From Pontibacterium sinense (GTDB lineage Bacteria > Pseudomonadota > Gammaproteobacteria > Pseudomonadales > Balneatricaceae), in assembly GCF_015209595.1 (NCBI RefSeq), contig NZ_JADEYS010000002.1:1-64000 (forward strand): DNA of 64,000 nucleotides, in the 5' to 3' direction. Below the pieces are notes generated by a model, which saw only the letters and a program-made list of their open reading frames with translations, did no database searches and was not told where the DNA came from. The stretch's first letter is position 1; each line of letters starts with the position of its first letter. Shown piece by piece: positions 8,472 through 17,635 of this stretch. Made by a program: the position numbers and the translations under genes.

Positions 8472-9338
8472 TTGAACACGGATTACATGAAGGGCTTTTT
8501 ACTCACCGCATTGGGTGTATTAGTACTGAGCTTTGATGCGTTACTGATTCGGCTGATCAATTCTGAATCGTTTGATCTGCTATTCTGGCGAGGGTTGTTG
8601 CTCAGTGTCGCCGTATTTTTCTGGTGCCGCTATCGCAAGCCTGAACAAGCACTCTTCAGTTGGGATGTTGCGTTTATTCGCTCCGCCTTATTGTTCGCAG
8701 TGAGTGCTATCTGTTTTGTCTCGGCGATTACGCTGACATCTGTGGCAAATGTGCTGGTGATCATCAGTGCGCAACCCTTATTTGCTGCGGTAATGGCCAG
8801 GATCTTTCTGCGTGAAAAATCTTCGCTGGTGACATGGATCGCGATTATCATCTCTATGCTGGGAATCAGCTGGGTGCTGGCGGGATCATGGCAAAGTCCC
8901 AATTTGGCAGGTGATTTGATTGCGCTGGTGTGTGGTTTGGCGCTGTCAGCTAAGTTTGTGAATGATCGTGCAAACTCAAAACGTGATATGACACCGGCGC
9001 TCATCCTCTCTGGTCTGATCATCGCAATCATCAGCGCAACCTTTGGTTCACCATTTAGCCTGCAAGGTCCAGAATGGGGGTGGATGTTGTTGCTGTGTCT
9101 CGGCATCGTGCCGCTGGCGTTTATTCTGATTACCCTAGGCCCGATGAGAATCCCCGCCGCAGAGGTGAGTATGCTGATGTTACTGGAAACAGCGATGGGC
9201 CCACTATGGACATGGCTTTGGTTGGATGAAGTACCTGGCGTTCAGGCGTTGCAGGGGGGAGCGGTGGTTATTGGTACGTTGCTGGTGCATGGCTTTATTC
9301 AGTGGCGTCGGAATCAGCGAAAATTTCCAACCGTATAG
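8472..9338 (+). CDS. EamA/DMT family transporter
   Basis: Ten-segment inner-membrane transporter of the drug/metabolite family, commonly exporting amino acids or other metabolites. Both EamA halves are visible; each ends in a conserved segment (A-N-V-L-V-I-I-S-A-Q-P-L near residues 93-104 and P-A-A-E-V-S-M-L-M-L-L-E-T near 228-240). Start: a GAGGG six bases before TTG 8472 favours that codon, while the internal ATG at 8487 would be 21 bases away. 288 residues is normal for the family. Confidence 0.82.
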   Translation: MNTDYMKGFLLTALGVLVLSFDALLIRLINSESFDLLFWRGLLLSVAVFFWCRYRKPEQALFSWDVAFIRSALLFAVSAICFVSAITLTSVANVLVIISAQPLFAAVMARIFLREKSSLVTWIAIIISMLGISWVLAGSWQSPNLAGDLIALVCGLALSAKFVNDRANSKRDMTPALILSGLIIAIISATFGSPFSLQGPEWGWMLLLCLGIVPLAFILITLGPMRIPAAEVSMLMLLETAMGPLWTWLWLDEVPGVQALQGGAVVIGTLLVHGFIQWRRNQRKFPTV

Positions 9339-9421
9339 TTGAAGAGCGGTGTTTGTGATCATGAACACTCTGGTTATATCTACGGTCAGCGAGGGCTAAC
9401 CGCTTACTGATAATAATAAGG

Positions 9422-9940
9422 ATGAACGATATTTCACCCAATGATGCAGATCCTGTCGGCATTCCCGTAGTCCAAGCAAAACGAATGCGTTGGTTGTTGA
9501 TTCTGGCAACGGGGTTGTTTTTGGTGGGGATTTGTTTGCCGATGATTACAGTCAGCAAATTTATCGTGGTGAGTAACTCCTTCTCCGTCATGTCTGGTGT
9601 GCTTGAGCTTCTCAGCAATGGTCACATATTACTATTCTCCGTCGTTGCAGCTTTTAGCATTGTGCTGCCGATTCTGAAAATAGGCGTATTGTTTAAGCTA
9701 CTGGGTGCTGAATCATTCCAAACTCCGAAGATAAAACGTTATCTGCATCTGATGCATGAATACGGACGCTGGGCGATGTTAGACGTTATGGTTGTCGCCG
9801 TGTTGATCGTGACGGTCAAGCTCGATGCCATCGCTAGTATTGAAGTACATGGCGGGCTGTATGTCTTTGGTGCTTCTGTCTTACTGATTATGTTGATCAC
9901 CAACAAGATCGTGCGGCTGACTAGCCACGAGGGTGTTTAG
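9422..9940 (+). CDS. Single-domain PqiA-type membrane protein
   Basis: Matches one half of paraquat-inducible protein A. It has four membrane segments with the family features L-P-M-x-T-V-S-K near residues 38-45, S-x-x-S-G-V-x-E-L in the next loop, P-I-L-K near 80-83, and a final G-R-W-A-M-L-D-V segment near 117-124. Full-length PqiA has two such halves and zinc-ribbon cysteines; this 172-residue protein has one half and no CxxC. PqiA works with MCE proteins in envelope lipid transport, but no MCE gene is adjacent. Confidence 0.8.
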   Translation: MNDISPNDADPVGIPVVQAKRMRWLLILATGLFLVGICLPMITVSKFIVVSNSFSVMSGVLELLSNGHILLFSVVAAFSIVLPILKIGVLFKLLGAESFQTPKIKRYLHLMHEYGRWAMLDVMVVAVLIVTVKLDAIASIEVHGGLYVFGASVLLIMLITNKIVRLTSHEGV

Positions 9941-10062
9941 GGCTCTTTAAATTAAGGGCGTTATGCGTGCTGATAGTTGCCTATGCTCTGTTTTGGGTAT
10001 TCATCAGATCTTAGATGCAACCCACATAACTAAACATACGGTCTATTGCTAAGGAAACCACA

Positions 10063-10365
10063 ATGATCTTGGAAGTCGCTATTCTCGATGTGAAGGCAGG
10101 GGATGAGGCTGCGTTTGAAGTGGCATTTTCGAATGCACAGGCGATCATCGCCAGTATGCCGGGTTATGTCTCCCATGACTTGAAGCGCTGTCTCGAAAAA
10201 CCGAACCGCTATATTTTGTTGGTTAACTGGCTAACGTTGGAGGACCATACGGAAGGTTTTCGTGGTTCTCCGGAATATCTTGAGTGGCGAGCACTTCTGC
10301 ATCACTTTTATGATCCGTTTCCAGATGTTGAACATTATGAAATTGTGGACAGTCTTGCGGTATAG
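10063..10365 (+). CDS. Antibiotic biosynthesis monooxygenase (ABM) domain protein
   Basis: 100-residue single-domain protein of the ABM ferredoxin-like fold. It shows the usual early strand, G-x-E-x-x-F-E-x-A-F segment (residues ~13-22), S-M-P-G-Y (30-34) and a central I-L-L-V-N-W-x-x-L-E-D-H motif (~47-58) ending in F-Y-D-P-F-P-x-V-E-H. Such proteins are cofactor-free monooxygenases or quinone/heme-handling enzymes; the substrate is unknown. AAGGAAA precedes the ATG. Confidence 0.8.
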   Translation: MILEVAILDVKAGDEAAFEVAFSNAQAIIASMPGYVSHDLKRCLEKPNRYILLVNWLTLEDHTEGFRGSPEYLEWRALLHHFYDPFPDVEHYEIVDSLAV

Positions 10366-10413
10366 TAGCCCCCATTCTTATTGCTGAGCTTAGTTAGGCC
10401 TTTGGACTGCTTT

Positions 10414-10992
10414 ATGTTTCTTCTCCGATTGATGTTTGTCGCTTCTCTGTTTCCGTTATACGCATCGGCGGGTTCACTCTCGGGTGTGAATGCGGGAGTG
10501 ACACCTTATGCTTGCACGGACACAGGGGCGCAATATCTGTTGGCATATGACTCGCATCCGAAGCGACAGGGCTGGGGTGCGTTTGGTGGTGGACCGAAAG
10601 GAGATGAAACAGCCAGGCAAACCGCGTTGCGTGAGCTGTATGAAGAAACGAACTGTGTGTTTGATAAGGAAACGCTACGAACACTTAAGCTGAAAGGGCC
10701 AAGTAAGTCCGGACGTTTTTACAGCTACGTTGCGGAAGTCCCGTTCTTCCTGCTGACAGATATTTCTGCCCCACGTACCTGCCGTGATGTCGAACGGTCA
10801 CAGTGGATATGGATCCCTCATGAATCTTTGATTGAGGGCCTGAACCGTGCCGATTCGAGTCCCGTTATCGTCATCCCGGGCCAACAGGAATTTCGATTTC
10901 CGCTTTGGCGTGGCGCGGCAAAATCGCTACGTAATTCGCTGGCTGATGGTTTCCTGACGGTTGGTGATCCGTGTCCAAGATCGGATTTCTGA
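10414..10992 (+). CDS. Secreted Nudix-type hydrolase
   Basis: An N-terminal signal peptide (Met-Phe-Leu-Leu-Arg start, cleavage likely after A-S-A near residue 19) is followed by a Nudix domain. The Nudix box fits G-x5-E-x7-R-E-L-x-E-E, with the usual following Gly replaced by Asn. Nudix enzymes hydrolyse nucleoside diphosphates linked to another group, so export is unusual. The frame opens from a TTG at 10381, but the ATG at 10414 gives the cleaner signal peptide and has GGA eight bases upstream. Substrate unknown. Confidence 0.7.
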   Translation: MFLLRLMFVASLFPLYASAGSLSGVNAGVTPYACTDTGAQYLLAYDSHPKRQGWGAFGGGPKGDETARQTALRELYEETNCVFDKETLRTLKLKGPSKSGRFYSYVAEVPFFLLTDISAPRTCRDVERSQWIWIPHESLIEGLNRADSSPVIVIPGQQEFRFPLWRGAAKSLRNSLADGFLTVGDPCPRSDF

Positions 10993-11082
10993 CCCCTTCG
11001 TCTGCTGATTAAACGGTTTATCTAATGGGACAAGCTCGGCGGAAAGTCTGTGGTTTGAGGACGGGTTTATCAGTGTGAATTA

Positions 11083-11114
11083 CTCAGGATCGCGTTGATT
11101 AGAGCGATCCTGAG
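11083..11114. repeat. 11-bp perfect inverted repeat between Nudix and leuA
   Basis: CTCAGGATCGC (11083-11093) and GCGATCCTGAG (11104-11114) with a 10-base loop, between converging genes. Probably a transcript-end hairpin, though neither side has a clear T-run. Confidence 0.45.
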
Positions 11115-11143
11115 AAAGATCTGGCCGAATTTTTGGTTCAGCC

Positions 11144-11187
11144 TCAGGTTCAGGTTAAGCAGAAAAATCCGATTAAGCTGAACCTGA
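11144..11187 (-). terminator. Probable leuA terminator hairpin
   Basis: TCAGGTTCAG (11144-11153) pairs with CTGAACCTGA (11178-11187), ten bases beyond the leuA stop codon. The loop is long and the T-run weak on the minus strand, so efficiency is uncertain. Confidence 0.4.
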
Positions 11188-11196
11188 TAGAGGGCA

Positions 11197-12855
11197 TCAG
11201 GCCGCGACAACGGCGTGTTGGCTGCTACGACTGAAGGCAGTCAGTACCGCCTGCAGCGTGGCAGCTGAGGTATCGGCTGCAACCGCAACGGCGAAGTGTT
11301 GTTCGCCGTCGAGTTTGACGCCCACACAAGCCCGCGCTTTGGCATCGGTGCCTTTGGAAACGGCAAACTCATCAAAGTGGGTGACTTCAATCTGACAATC
11401 AAATTGACCCGTCAGCGCTGTGCAGAGTGCCCCAACAGCACCGGAGCAGGTACCTTGCAGTTTATGACCTGCTACGCGGACTTCTGCCTGAATCTGGTCG
11501 CCTTCATTGTGCAGGTCATAACCATCCAATACCCACGTATCCGCTACCGTTTCAAAGTTGTCTTCGTACAGCGCCTTGATCTCAGCAGGTGAGATTTCAC
11601 GGCCGGTCACTTCGGTGGCTTTTTGTACTACTTTACTCAGCTCAGCGTGCATCCATTTTGGCAGTTCGATGCCATAGTCTCGTTCCAGAACCAGCGCTAC
11701 ACCGCCTTTACCACTCTGGCTATTGATACGGACCACTGCGTCGTATTCCCGGCCAATATCCAATGGATCGATTGGCAGGTACGCCACGTCCCAGTGCTGA
11801 AGCTCATGGGTATCGTGGTACGCCATCGATTTGCGGATCGCGTCCTGATGGCTGCCAGAGAATGCGGTGTATACCAATTCACCAGCCCAGGGGTGACGTG
11901 CAGGTACCGGCAGTTCACTGCAATACTCAACGGTCTCGATGATCTCTGAGATGTTAGAGAAATCCAGTTTAGGGTCGACACCTTGAGAGTAAAGGTTCAT
12001 CCCCATGGTGATGATATCCATATTACCGGTACGTTCACCGTTACCCATCAATGTACCTTCAACCCGGTCAGCGCCGGCCATCACCGCCAGCTCTGCGGCA
12101 GCGACTGCGCAGCCACGGTCGTTGTGGGTGTGCAGGCTGATACGCACATGTTCACGTTGTTTCAGGTTACGGCAGAAGTACTCGACCTGATCAGCAAAGA
12201 TGTTCGGCGTGGACATCTCGACGGTTGATGGCAGGTTAATCACCACCTTCTGGCCGTTTTCTGGCTGCCATTCGGCGATCACTTTGTCACAGACTTCCAC
12301 GGCATAATCCATCTCGGTGCCGGTGAAACTCTCCGGTGAATACTGGAAACTCCAGTCGGTATCCGGGTGCTGCGACGCATACTGTTTTAACCATTTTGCA
12401 CCTTGCACCGCGATATTGGAGATGCCGTCGCGGTCTAAACCAAACACCTGATCACGCTGAACGGTGGAGGTGGAGTTGTAGACGTGAACAATCGCCTGCT
12501 TTACACCTTTCAGAGATTCAAAGGTACGCTGGATCAACTCCTCACGTGCCTGAACCAATACCTGAATCGTGACATCGTCAGGGATCATCTCCTCGTCGAT
12601 CAACTTACGCATGAATTCGTAATCGGGCAATGAGGCCGAAGGGAAACCTACTTCGATCTCTTTAAAACCCAATTTCACCAGCAACTGGAACAAGCGGGCT
12701 TTTTTCTCAACCGACATCGGGTTGATCAGCGCCTGATTGCCATCGCGTAGATCAACGCTGCACCAGTCGGGAGCCTGAGTGATCTGCTTGTCCGGCCAAG
12801 TGCGGTCTGTCAGACGAAGCGCTGGAAAGGGACTGTATTTACGATGGTCAAACAT
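11197..12855 (-). CDS. leuA: 2-isopropylmalate synthase
   Basis: First committed step of leucine synthesis: condenses acetyl-CoA with 2-oxoisovalerate to 2-isopropylmalate in the cytoplasm. The catalytic TIM barrel opens with D-L-R-D-G-N-Q-A-L (residues ~36-44) and carries the metal-binding H-T-H-N-D-R-G motif (~242-248). The C-terminal regulatory domain for leucine inhibition occupies about 430-552. The 552-residue length and W-C-S-V-D-L-R-D start match the longer LeuA type. AGGA lies upstream of the ATG. It is divergent from an Lrp-type regulator and has an attenuator-like hairpin in its leader. Confidence 0.95.
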   Translation of the reverse strand: MFDHRKYSPFPALRLTDRTWPDKQITQAPDWCSVDLRDGNQALINPMSVEKKARLFQLLVKLGFKEIEVGFPSASLPDYEFMRKLIDEEMIPDDVTIQVLVQAREELIQRTFESLKGVKQAIVHVYNSTSTVQRDQVFGLDRDGISNIAVQGAKWLKQYASQHPDTDWSFQYSPESFTGTEMDYAVEVCDKVIAEWQPENGQKVVINLPSTVEMSTPNIFADQVEYFCRNLKQREHVRISLHTHNDRGCAVAAAELAVMAGADRVEGTLMGNGERTGNMDIITMGMNLYSQGVDPKLDFSNISEIIETVEYCSELPVPARHPWAGELVYTAFSGSHQDAIRKSMAYHDTHELQHWDVAYLPIDPLDIGREYDAVVRINSQSGKGGVALVLERDYGIELPKWMHAELSKVVQKATEVTGREISPAEIKALYEDNFETVADTWVLDGYDLHNEGDQIQAEVRVAGHKLQGTCSGAVGALCTALTGQFDCQIEVTHFDEFAVSKGTDAKARACVGVKLDGEQHFAVAVAADTSAATLQAVLTAFSRSSQHAVVAA

Positions 12856-12916
12856 AAAACTATTCCTGAGTTTAGGTGTTGCTGGGATGTTAAATATATC
12901 GGTGGTTCATGCCATA

Positions 12917-12946
12917 AAGCCCCGCATTTTGGCAGAAACGGGGCTT
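12917..12946 (-). promoter_or_regulatory. Attenuator-like terminator in the leuA leader
   Basis: AAGCCCCG (12917-12924) pairs with CGGGGCTT (12939-12946), an 8-bp GC-rich stem read toward leuA and followed by TTTAT. It sits about 60 bases before the leuA start, inside the leader. Upstream, a short frame opening near 13132 on the minus strand has several Leu codons in its first dozen, a weak hint of leader-peptide attenuation. Confidence 0.55.
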
Positions 12947-13229
12947 CAGGTTTTCAGTGCACTTTTGGCGCTTGGGCTTGGTTCGATAAACCTGGAAAGT
13001 GACGGGTGATACCAGCTTGTGGCTGTTAAACCGCCGGTGACCGATAAGCCGCCGGGTATCTTCTTTCCGTGTAATGCTGGTGTTTCTGTCGAAGCAGCCA
13101 ACGAGAGATAGTTTAGGCAAAGTGCTGCGCAATTAATCCGCTAAATTCAATGAATTAACGCTATTTGCGCAATAAGTTTAAAGCTATTAATATTTTATAT
13201 CTAATATTATTGCGTAAAGATAAAAAATC

Positions 13230-13721
13230 ATGAAATCTAATGTCGATTTGGATCGTTTTGATATCAAAATATTGCACGAATTACAGCGTGATGGTGGTGT
13301 ATCGAACCAAGACTTGGCAGAGAGAGTAGGACTGACCGCCGCGCCGTGTTCAAGGCGGGTCAAACAGCTTGAAGAGAGCGGTGTGATTGGCGAGCGGGTG
13401 GTCAGGATCAACGAGCGGGCAGTCAACCTCAACCTGATTGCTATCTTGCATATCAGCATGGATAAACATATCCCGGAGCGCTTTGAAGAGTTTGAGCGTG
13501 AGATTAGTAACATGCCAGAAGTGATGGAATGTTTGCTGATCACCGGTCATGAGGCGGACTACCAGCTTAAGATTGCTGTGCCGGATATGGACAGCTATCA
13601 CAACGTGTTGTTGGGAACGATCACGCGTATTAAGGGTGTGTCCGGCGTAAAGTCGTCATTTGTTATGCGTAAGATCGTCGATAGTTGTGCCGTACCGCTG
13701 AAATACATTACCCGCAGGTAA
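13230..13721 (+). CDS. Lrp/AsnC family transcriptional regulator
   Basis: 163-residue feast/famine regulator. The N-terminal helix-turn-helix covers residues ~5-60 (L-D-R-F-D-I-K-I-L-H-E-L then N-Q-D-L-A-E-R-V-G-L-T), followed by the RAM ligand-binding and oligomerisation domain (~65-155). It lies divergently from leuA across an AT-rich region, so it may sense an amino acid and control leuA or the SerC-like gene; that is inference from position. Confidence 0.88.
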   Translation: MKSNVDLDRFDIKILHELQRDGGVSNQDLAERVGLTAAPCSRRVKQLEESGVIGERVVRINERAVNLNLIAILHISMDKHIPERFEEFEREISNMPEVMECLLITGHEADYQLKIAVPDMDSYHNVLLGTITRIKGVSGVKSSFVMRKIVDSCAVPLKYITRR

Positions 13722-13816
13722 TTCCTGGCGAACGGTTGGTGTAGATCAGGCCTTCACATCCTTGTGCTTGGGCTGTGTTTGCAGAGGTAATATGGGACTG
13801 AATATCTGCGTGTGGG

Positions 13817-14944
13817 TTACTGGGTAAAACGTGCCTCCCGAACACCAGCACTTTCAAAGAACAGGCTGGACAGTGTGAGCTGGTACATATGCATGGCGGT
13901 CACCAATGACTGCACATCGTCGATGGTAATCGCATTGTAAAGGCTGGCGCGTAAGCCTGTGCCGCGAGGATGTAATTCAATGGTGTTGATACCACGTCCT
14001 TTACAGTACATGGCAAAGGCTTCGTCGCTGATGCTGTTCCCCGTGCTGAAGACTACATTCATGAGCGAGCGATCTGACTCATTGACATGGGTGCGAAACA
14101 GACGGGAGTCGTCAATCGCGTCATAGATTAGTTTGGCTTTCTGTCGATTGATCTCTTCCATGCTACTCAAACCGCCGATCTGTTCTTCAAGCCATTTCAG
14201 CATCAGGTTGGTCACGTAGATCGAGAAAAGGGGAGGCGTGTGATAGCTGGAACCCGCTGTGATATGAGACATATAGTCCAGATAAGCCGGTAAGTTGTTG
14301 TTGAGAATCGCACGTTTACGTACGGCCACAACCGTGACTCCCGCTAAACCAATATTCTTCTGCGCATGAGCGTAGAGGCAGTTCACATTTTCCAAAGGAA
14401 TGTCGCGGCTGAGGAAGTCAGATGATGCATCCAGTAGCAACGGCGTAGGGGAATCAGGCAGCTGATGCCACTGGGTACCCATAACGGTGTTGTTGGTACA
14501 CAGGTGCAGGTAGCGTGCATCGGCGCGGCTGTTAAGGGTGTCTATCGACGGCAGTGCTTGGTAATGCTGGTTTTCACCGCTAGCGATGATGCTGACGTTA
14601 CGCGCACAATGGCGAGCTTCACTGATCGCTTGTTGTGACCAGTAACCGCTGTCGACGTAATCAACTTTGTCGAACTCTTTTGAAAGATTCAGCGGAGCCA
14701 TGACGAATTGCTGTGAAGCGCCACCTTGCAGTAAGAGCAGATCCCAGGCGTCATCTAACCGAAGGGACTTGCGTAACCGTTCGACCGTATCATCAATCAG
14801 ATCTCTGGCGAGGATACTCTTATGGCTTAGCTCCATAATGCTTTTGCCACTGTTGCTGTAGTTGAACATCTCGTCCTGAATCTGGTTCAGTACCGCTGTG
14901 GGCAATGGGCCCTGTCCGTCGGAATAGCTGTGAGTAGGGGTCAT
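13817..14944 (-). CDS. Phosphoserine aminotransferase-like (SerC-family) PLP enzyme
   Basis: Fold-type I PLP aminotransferase of the SerC family (375 residues, family about 360). Recognisable SerC landmarks: G-P-L-P near the N-terminus, S-G-K-S-I-M-E-L-S-H-K-S (residues ~32-43), Q-G-G-A-S-Q-Q-F, L-L-L-D-A-S-S-D-F-L-S-R, the PLP lysine in A-H-A-Q-K-N-I-G, and a C-terminal G-L-R-A-S-L-Y-N-A. It differs from housekeeping SerC: S-D-G-Q-G-P replaces the usual F-S-A-G-P start, and H-P-R replaces the H-R pair near the C-terminus. It may be a paralogue with another amino-acid substrate. AAAGGAA precedes the ATG. Confidence 0.8.
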   Translation of the reverse strand: MTPTHSYSDGQGPLPTAVLNQIQDEMFNYSNSGKSIMELSHKSILARDLIDDTVERLRKSLRLDDAWDLLLLQGGASQQFVMAPLNLSKEFDKVDYVDSGYWSQQAISEARHCARNVSIIASGENQHYQALPSIDTLNSRADARYLHLCTNNTVMGTQWHQLPDSPTPLLLDASSDFLSRDIPLENVNCLYAHAQKNIGLAGVTVVAVRKRAILNNNLPAYLDYMSHITAGSSYHTPPLFSIYVTNLMLKWLEEQIGGLSSMEEINRQKAKLIYDAIDDSRLFRTHVNESDRSLMNVVFSTGNSISDEAFAMYCKGRGINTIELHPRGTGLRASLYNAITIDDVQSLVTAMHMYQLTLSSLFFESAGVREARFTQ

Positions 14945-15039
14945 GGCGAATTCCTTTTTATTCTTATGACTTCACGCTGATGGATCTGAACGAATGCAAA
15001 GCAGATCGTGTGTAGAGTTTGATTTACAGACTAAAAACT

Positions 15040-15061
15040 AAATGTGAGGTAAATGTGAGGT
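15040..15061 (+). promoter_or_regulatory. 11-bp tandem repeat upstream of the sensor kinase gene
   Basis: AAATGTGAGGT occurs twice head-to-tail (15040-15050, 15051-15061), one DNA turn apart, about 70 bases before the kinase start. OmpR-type response regulators bind direct repeats with this period, so it is a candidate site for the regulator at 16708-17391. Confidence 0.45.
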
Positions 15062-15132
15062 TGCTCAAGTCAGGCTATTTCTGGCGGGAATCAGGCGGTA
15101 TATTGGCCTTCGTTGAAACGGAAATAAGGTAG

Positions 15133-16692
15133 ATGCAGTCGATGAAACAAGGTGTGTTGCTGCGGCAGTTTTTTGTTTGGATCTTATTGGCGAACCTGCT
15201 GAGTATTGGCTTTATGACTGTTGTGGGTAAACATGCACTTGATCGCAGTGCGCGTGAGACAGTAGGTGACAGTCAGGTCGACAGGCTGGCATCTCTTGCG
15301 CGGGTGCTGGCGCGCCATTATGTGTACGCTGACAGTTGGCAACCTGTCATCGATAATCGTCGCCTTTGGCGGACTCTGGCTTCGCCATTAGCGCTACTTC
15401 CGAATCCCGATGGCAGCTTGCCCGATGACCGTGATATGCGTCGCAATCACAGCTACCTCCATCCTATGCTCACATCTGAAAGTTATGGTGGCCGCCCGTC
15501 ACTGATTGAAAAAGACCGGGTTGTTGATCCGTCAGCGGATGCGGAGCGTCAGAATATTTTGCCGCCTCCGCGTCGGCGTTTACCTTCACTGGATGAGTTA
15601 GCGGGTTCGTTATTACTCTACGATACCGAAGGTAACTTACTACGCGGAAATCCCAAGCATGAACGCATCACCTCGGTAGAAATACCTATTCGGGTGAGGG
15701 GTGAAATCGTGGGGGTTTTGAAGCGTCCGCGTCCGCTCAGAGAGATCCAGAAGATCAAGTTCAGTGTTTGGAATAGCGCGACTGAAACACTGGCTTGGGG
15801 ATTCTTTATCACGGTCATTTTCTCTCTGATGTTTGCCTATATTGTGAGCAAAAACCTGACGCGGCCCTTAATACAAATATCGTCGGCGTTACGCAAACTG
15901 GCATCGGGTGATTTTACCGCTCGGGTTCCTGCCTTAAAAAACATGGCCTACAAACCGGTCAGTGATGATGTGAATTTTCTGGGTCATGCATTGGGTGAAA
16001 GTAAGGAAACCCGTCAACGCTGGATCAGTGATATATCGCATGAGCTGCGTACACCTGTAAGCATATTGAACGCTGAGATAGAGTCAGCAGAAGCGGGAAT
16101 TCAAGGATCATCGGAAGATATGCTGGAATCGATGCGTGAAGAGATTACACAGCTCAATACTCTGATTTGTGATCTGAAAACCTTGAGTCACTCGGATTTA
16201 GGTGGCCTGAATTTTGACCGTAAAGAGATCAATGTGAATCGCTGGCTGCAGCAGTACGCAGGCAAAGTACGGAGTGCGACTGATAAACATCATCTGCAGC
16301 TTGAGAGTGCCTGTGCTGAATTTTCACAGAATGTGACTTTGTTTGCAGACGAAAATCGCTTACGTCAGGTGTTTGATAACCTGCTACAGAACTCGCTGCG
16401 CTATACCGATGCGGGTGGTCACGTCAGGTTAAGCGTGCGCCATATTGACCGCTCTCTGATCATTGTATGGGAGGACTCCGAACCTGCGGTACCGGAAGCG
16501 TCTTTGCCGAAATTGTTTGATCGTTTGTATCGGGTAGAACAGTCCCGGAGTCGGGCAACCGGAGGCTCTGGATTAGGTTTGTCGATCTGTAAGAGTATTA
16601 TCGATGCTCAGGAAGGTACAATAGTTGCGCGCCATTCCGATTTGGGGGGGCTGGCGATTGAGATCACGCTCCCGCTTGATCAGGTGAAATAA
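15133..16692 (+). CDS. Sensor histidine kinase (BaeS-like)
   Basis: Membrane-bound sensor kinase of 519 residues: membrane segment ~11-30, periplasmic sensor ~31-210, second membrane segment ~218-240, HAMP ~240-292. The HisKA helix has phospho-acceptor H303 in S-D-I-S-H-E-L-R-T-P-V, and the HATPase domain has N-L-L-Q-N-S-L-R-Y (N box) and G-G-S-G-L-G-L-S-I (G box). The short M-[DE]-x-x-x-L-H-spaced layout with the D-N-L-L-Q-N motif resembles BaeS, a cell-envelope stress kinase. The periplasmic domain is larger than usual and has an arginine-proline-rich stretch. It is followed 15 bases later by its response regulator. Confidence 0.87.
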   Translation: MQSMKQGVLLRQFFVWILLANLLSIGFMTVVGKHALDRSARETVGDSQVDRLASLARVLARHYVYADSWQPVIDNRRLWRTLASPLALLPNPDGSLPDDRDMRRNHSYLHPMLTSESYGGRPSLIEKDRVVDPSADAERQNILPPPRRRLPSLDELAGSLLLYDTEGNLLRGNPKHERITSVEIPIRVRGEIVGVLKRPRPLREIQKIKFSVWNSATETLAWGFFITVIFSLMFAYIVSKNLTRPLIQISSALRKLASGDFTARVPALKNMAYKPVSDDVNFLGHALGESKETRQRWISDISHELRTPVSILNAEIESAEAGIQGSSEDMLESMREEITQLNTLICDLKTLSHSDLGGLNFDRKEINVNRWLQQYAGKVRSATDKHHLQLESACAEFSQNVTLFADENRLRQVFDNLLQNSLRYTDAGGHVRLSVRHIDRSLIIVWEDSEPAVPEASLPKLFDRLYRVEQSRSRATGGSGLGLSICKSIIDAQEGTIVARHSDLGGLAIEITLPLDQVK

Positions 16693-16707
16693 AACGGAAC
16701 ATGACGT

Positions 16708-17391
16708 ATGACGGATAATACGCCCACGATATTGATCGCAGAGGATGAACACAAACTGGCTAGGCTGTTGACCAACTATCTGCACGCTAAAGGCTACCGG
16801 TGTCACCACGTTGATCGCGGTGATCTCGTAGAGCCCTGGTTGCAAGACAATCATGCGGATCTGTTGCTGTTGGACATTATGATGCCTGGTAAAGAGGGGT
16901 TTGATGTGTGCCGGGATCTACGCAAAATCTCTTCCATTCCGATTATCATACTGACGGCGCGCGTAGAGCAGGTTGATGAGTTGCAGGGGCTTGATCTTGG
17001 GGCGGATGATTACATCTGCAAGCCGTTTGAAATGGCCAGTGTTGTGGCACGTATTCGCGCCACCTTACGCCGTAGCCAGCAGTTAACACCTACTCAAATG
17101 AGTCAGGAGTTTATCGAACTGGTAAGTGATTCTGCGAAACTTAGAATCAACAACCACGAGATTCAGCTGACCGCAGCCGAGTTTCGCTTGCTGGACGTTT
17201 TGCATAGCAACACAGGGCGTATCTTTAGCCGTGATCAGCTGTTGGATCGAATCCATGATGATCACCGAGTCGTTTCTGATCGAACCATCGATACGTTAGT
17301 TAAATCAGTCCGTAAGAAAATCAACGCAGTCTACTCCGAGCAGGTATTGATCCATTCCGTTTACGCGATGGGGTATAAGTTTGATTTCTGA
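16708..17391 (+). CDS. OmpR-family response regulator (BaeR-like)
   Basis: DNA-binding response regulator of 227 residues and partner of the kinase just upstream. The receiver domain (residues ~8-120) has the acidic pair E-D-E, phospho-acceptor D56 in L-L-L-L-D-I-M-M-P-G, and K105 in the I-C-K-P-F motif. A winged-helix effector domain (~130-225) ends with V-Y-A-M-G-Y-K-F. Start at ATG 16708. A tandem 11-bp repeat upstream of the kinase gene could be its own binding site. Confidence 0.9.
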   Translation: MTDNTPTILIAEDEHKLARLLTNYLHAKGYRCHHVDRGDLVEPWLQDNHADLLLLDIMMPGKEGFDVCRDLRKISSIPIIILTARVEQVDELQGLDLGADDYICKPFEMASVVARIRATLRRSQQLTPTQMSQEFIELVSDSAKLRINNHEIQLTAAEFRLLDVLHSNTGRIFSRDQLLDRIHDDHRVVSDRTIDTLVKSVRKKINAVYSEQVLIHSVYAMGYKFDF

Positions 17392-17635
17392 AGAGGTTAA
17401 GTGCCTGGAAAGGAGTGGAGACGGTCTTTATTGAGTAACCTGAGGGGCGTGGCTGAGGTTTTCCATTCGATATACTTTCTGGCAGTAGCAAAGACACTCA
17501 AATCGCGGCACTCTGGATTGATAACGGTGCATTCAGTTACATTACCGCCTGCAAAAACAATGGATTGAGATTCTTGATGACTTTATCCTGACGCTATTTG
17601 CGACATCGAAACCAGAATTTTGGACCGCGCTATAA

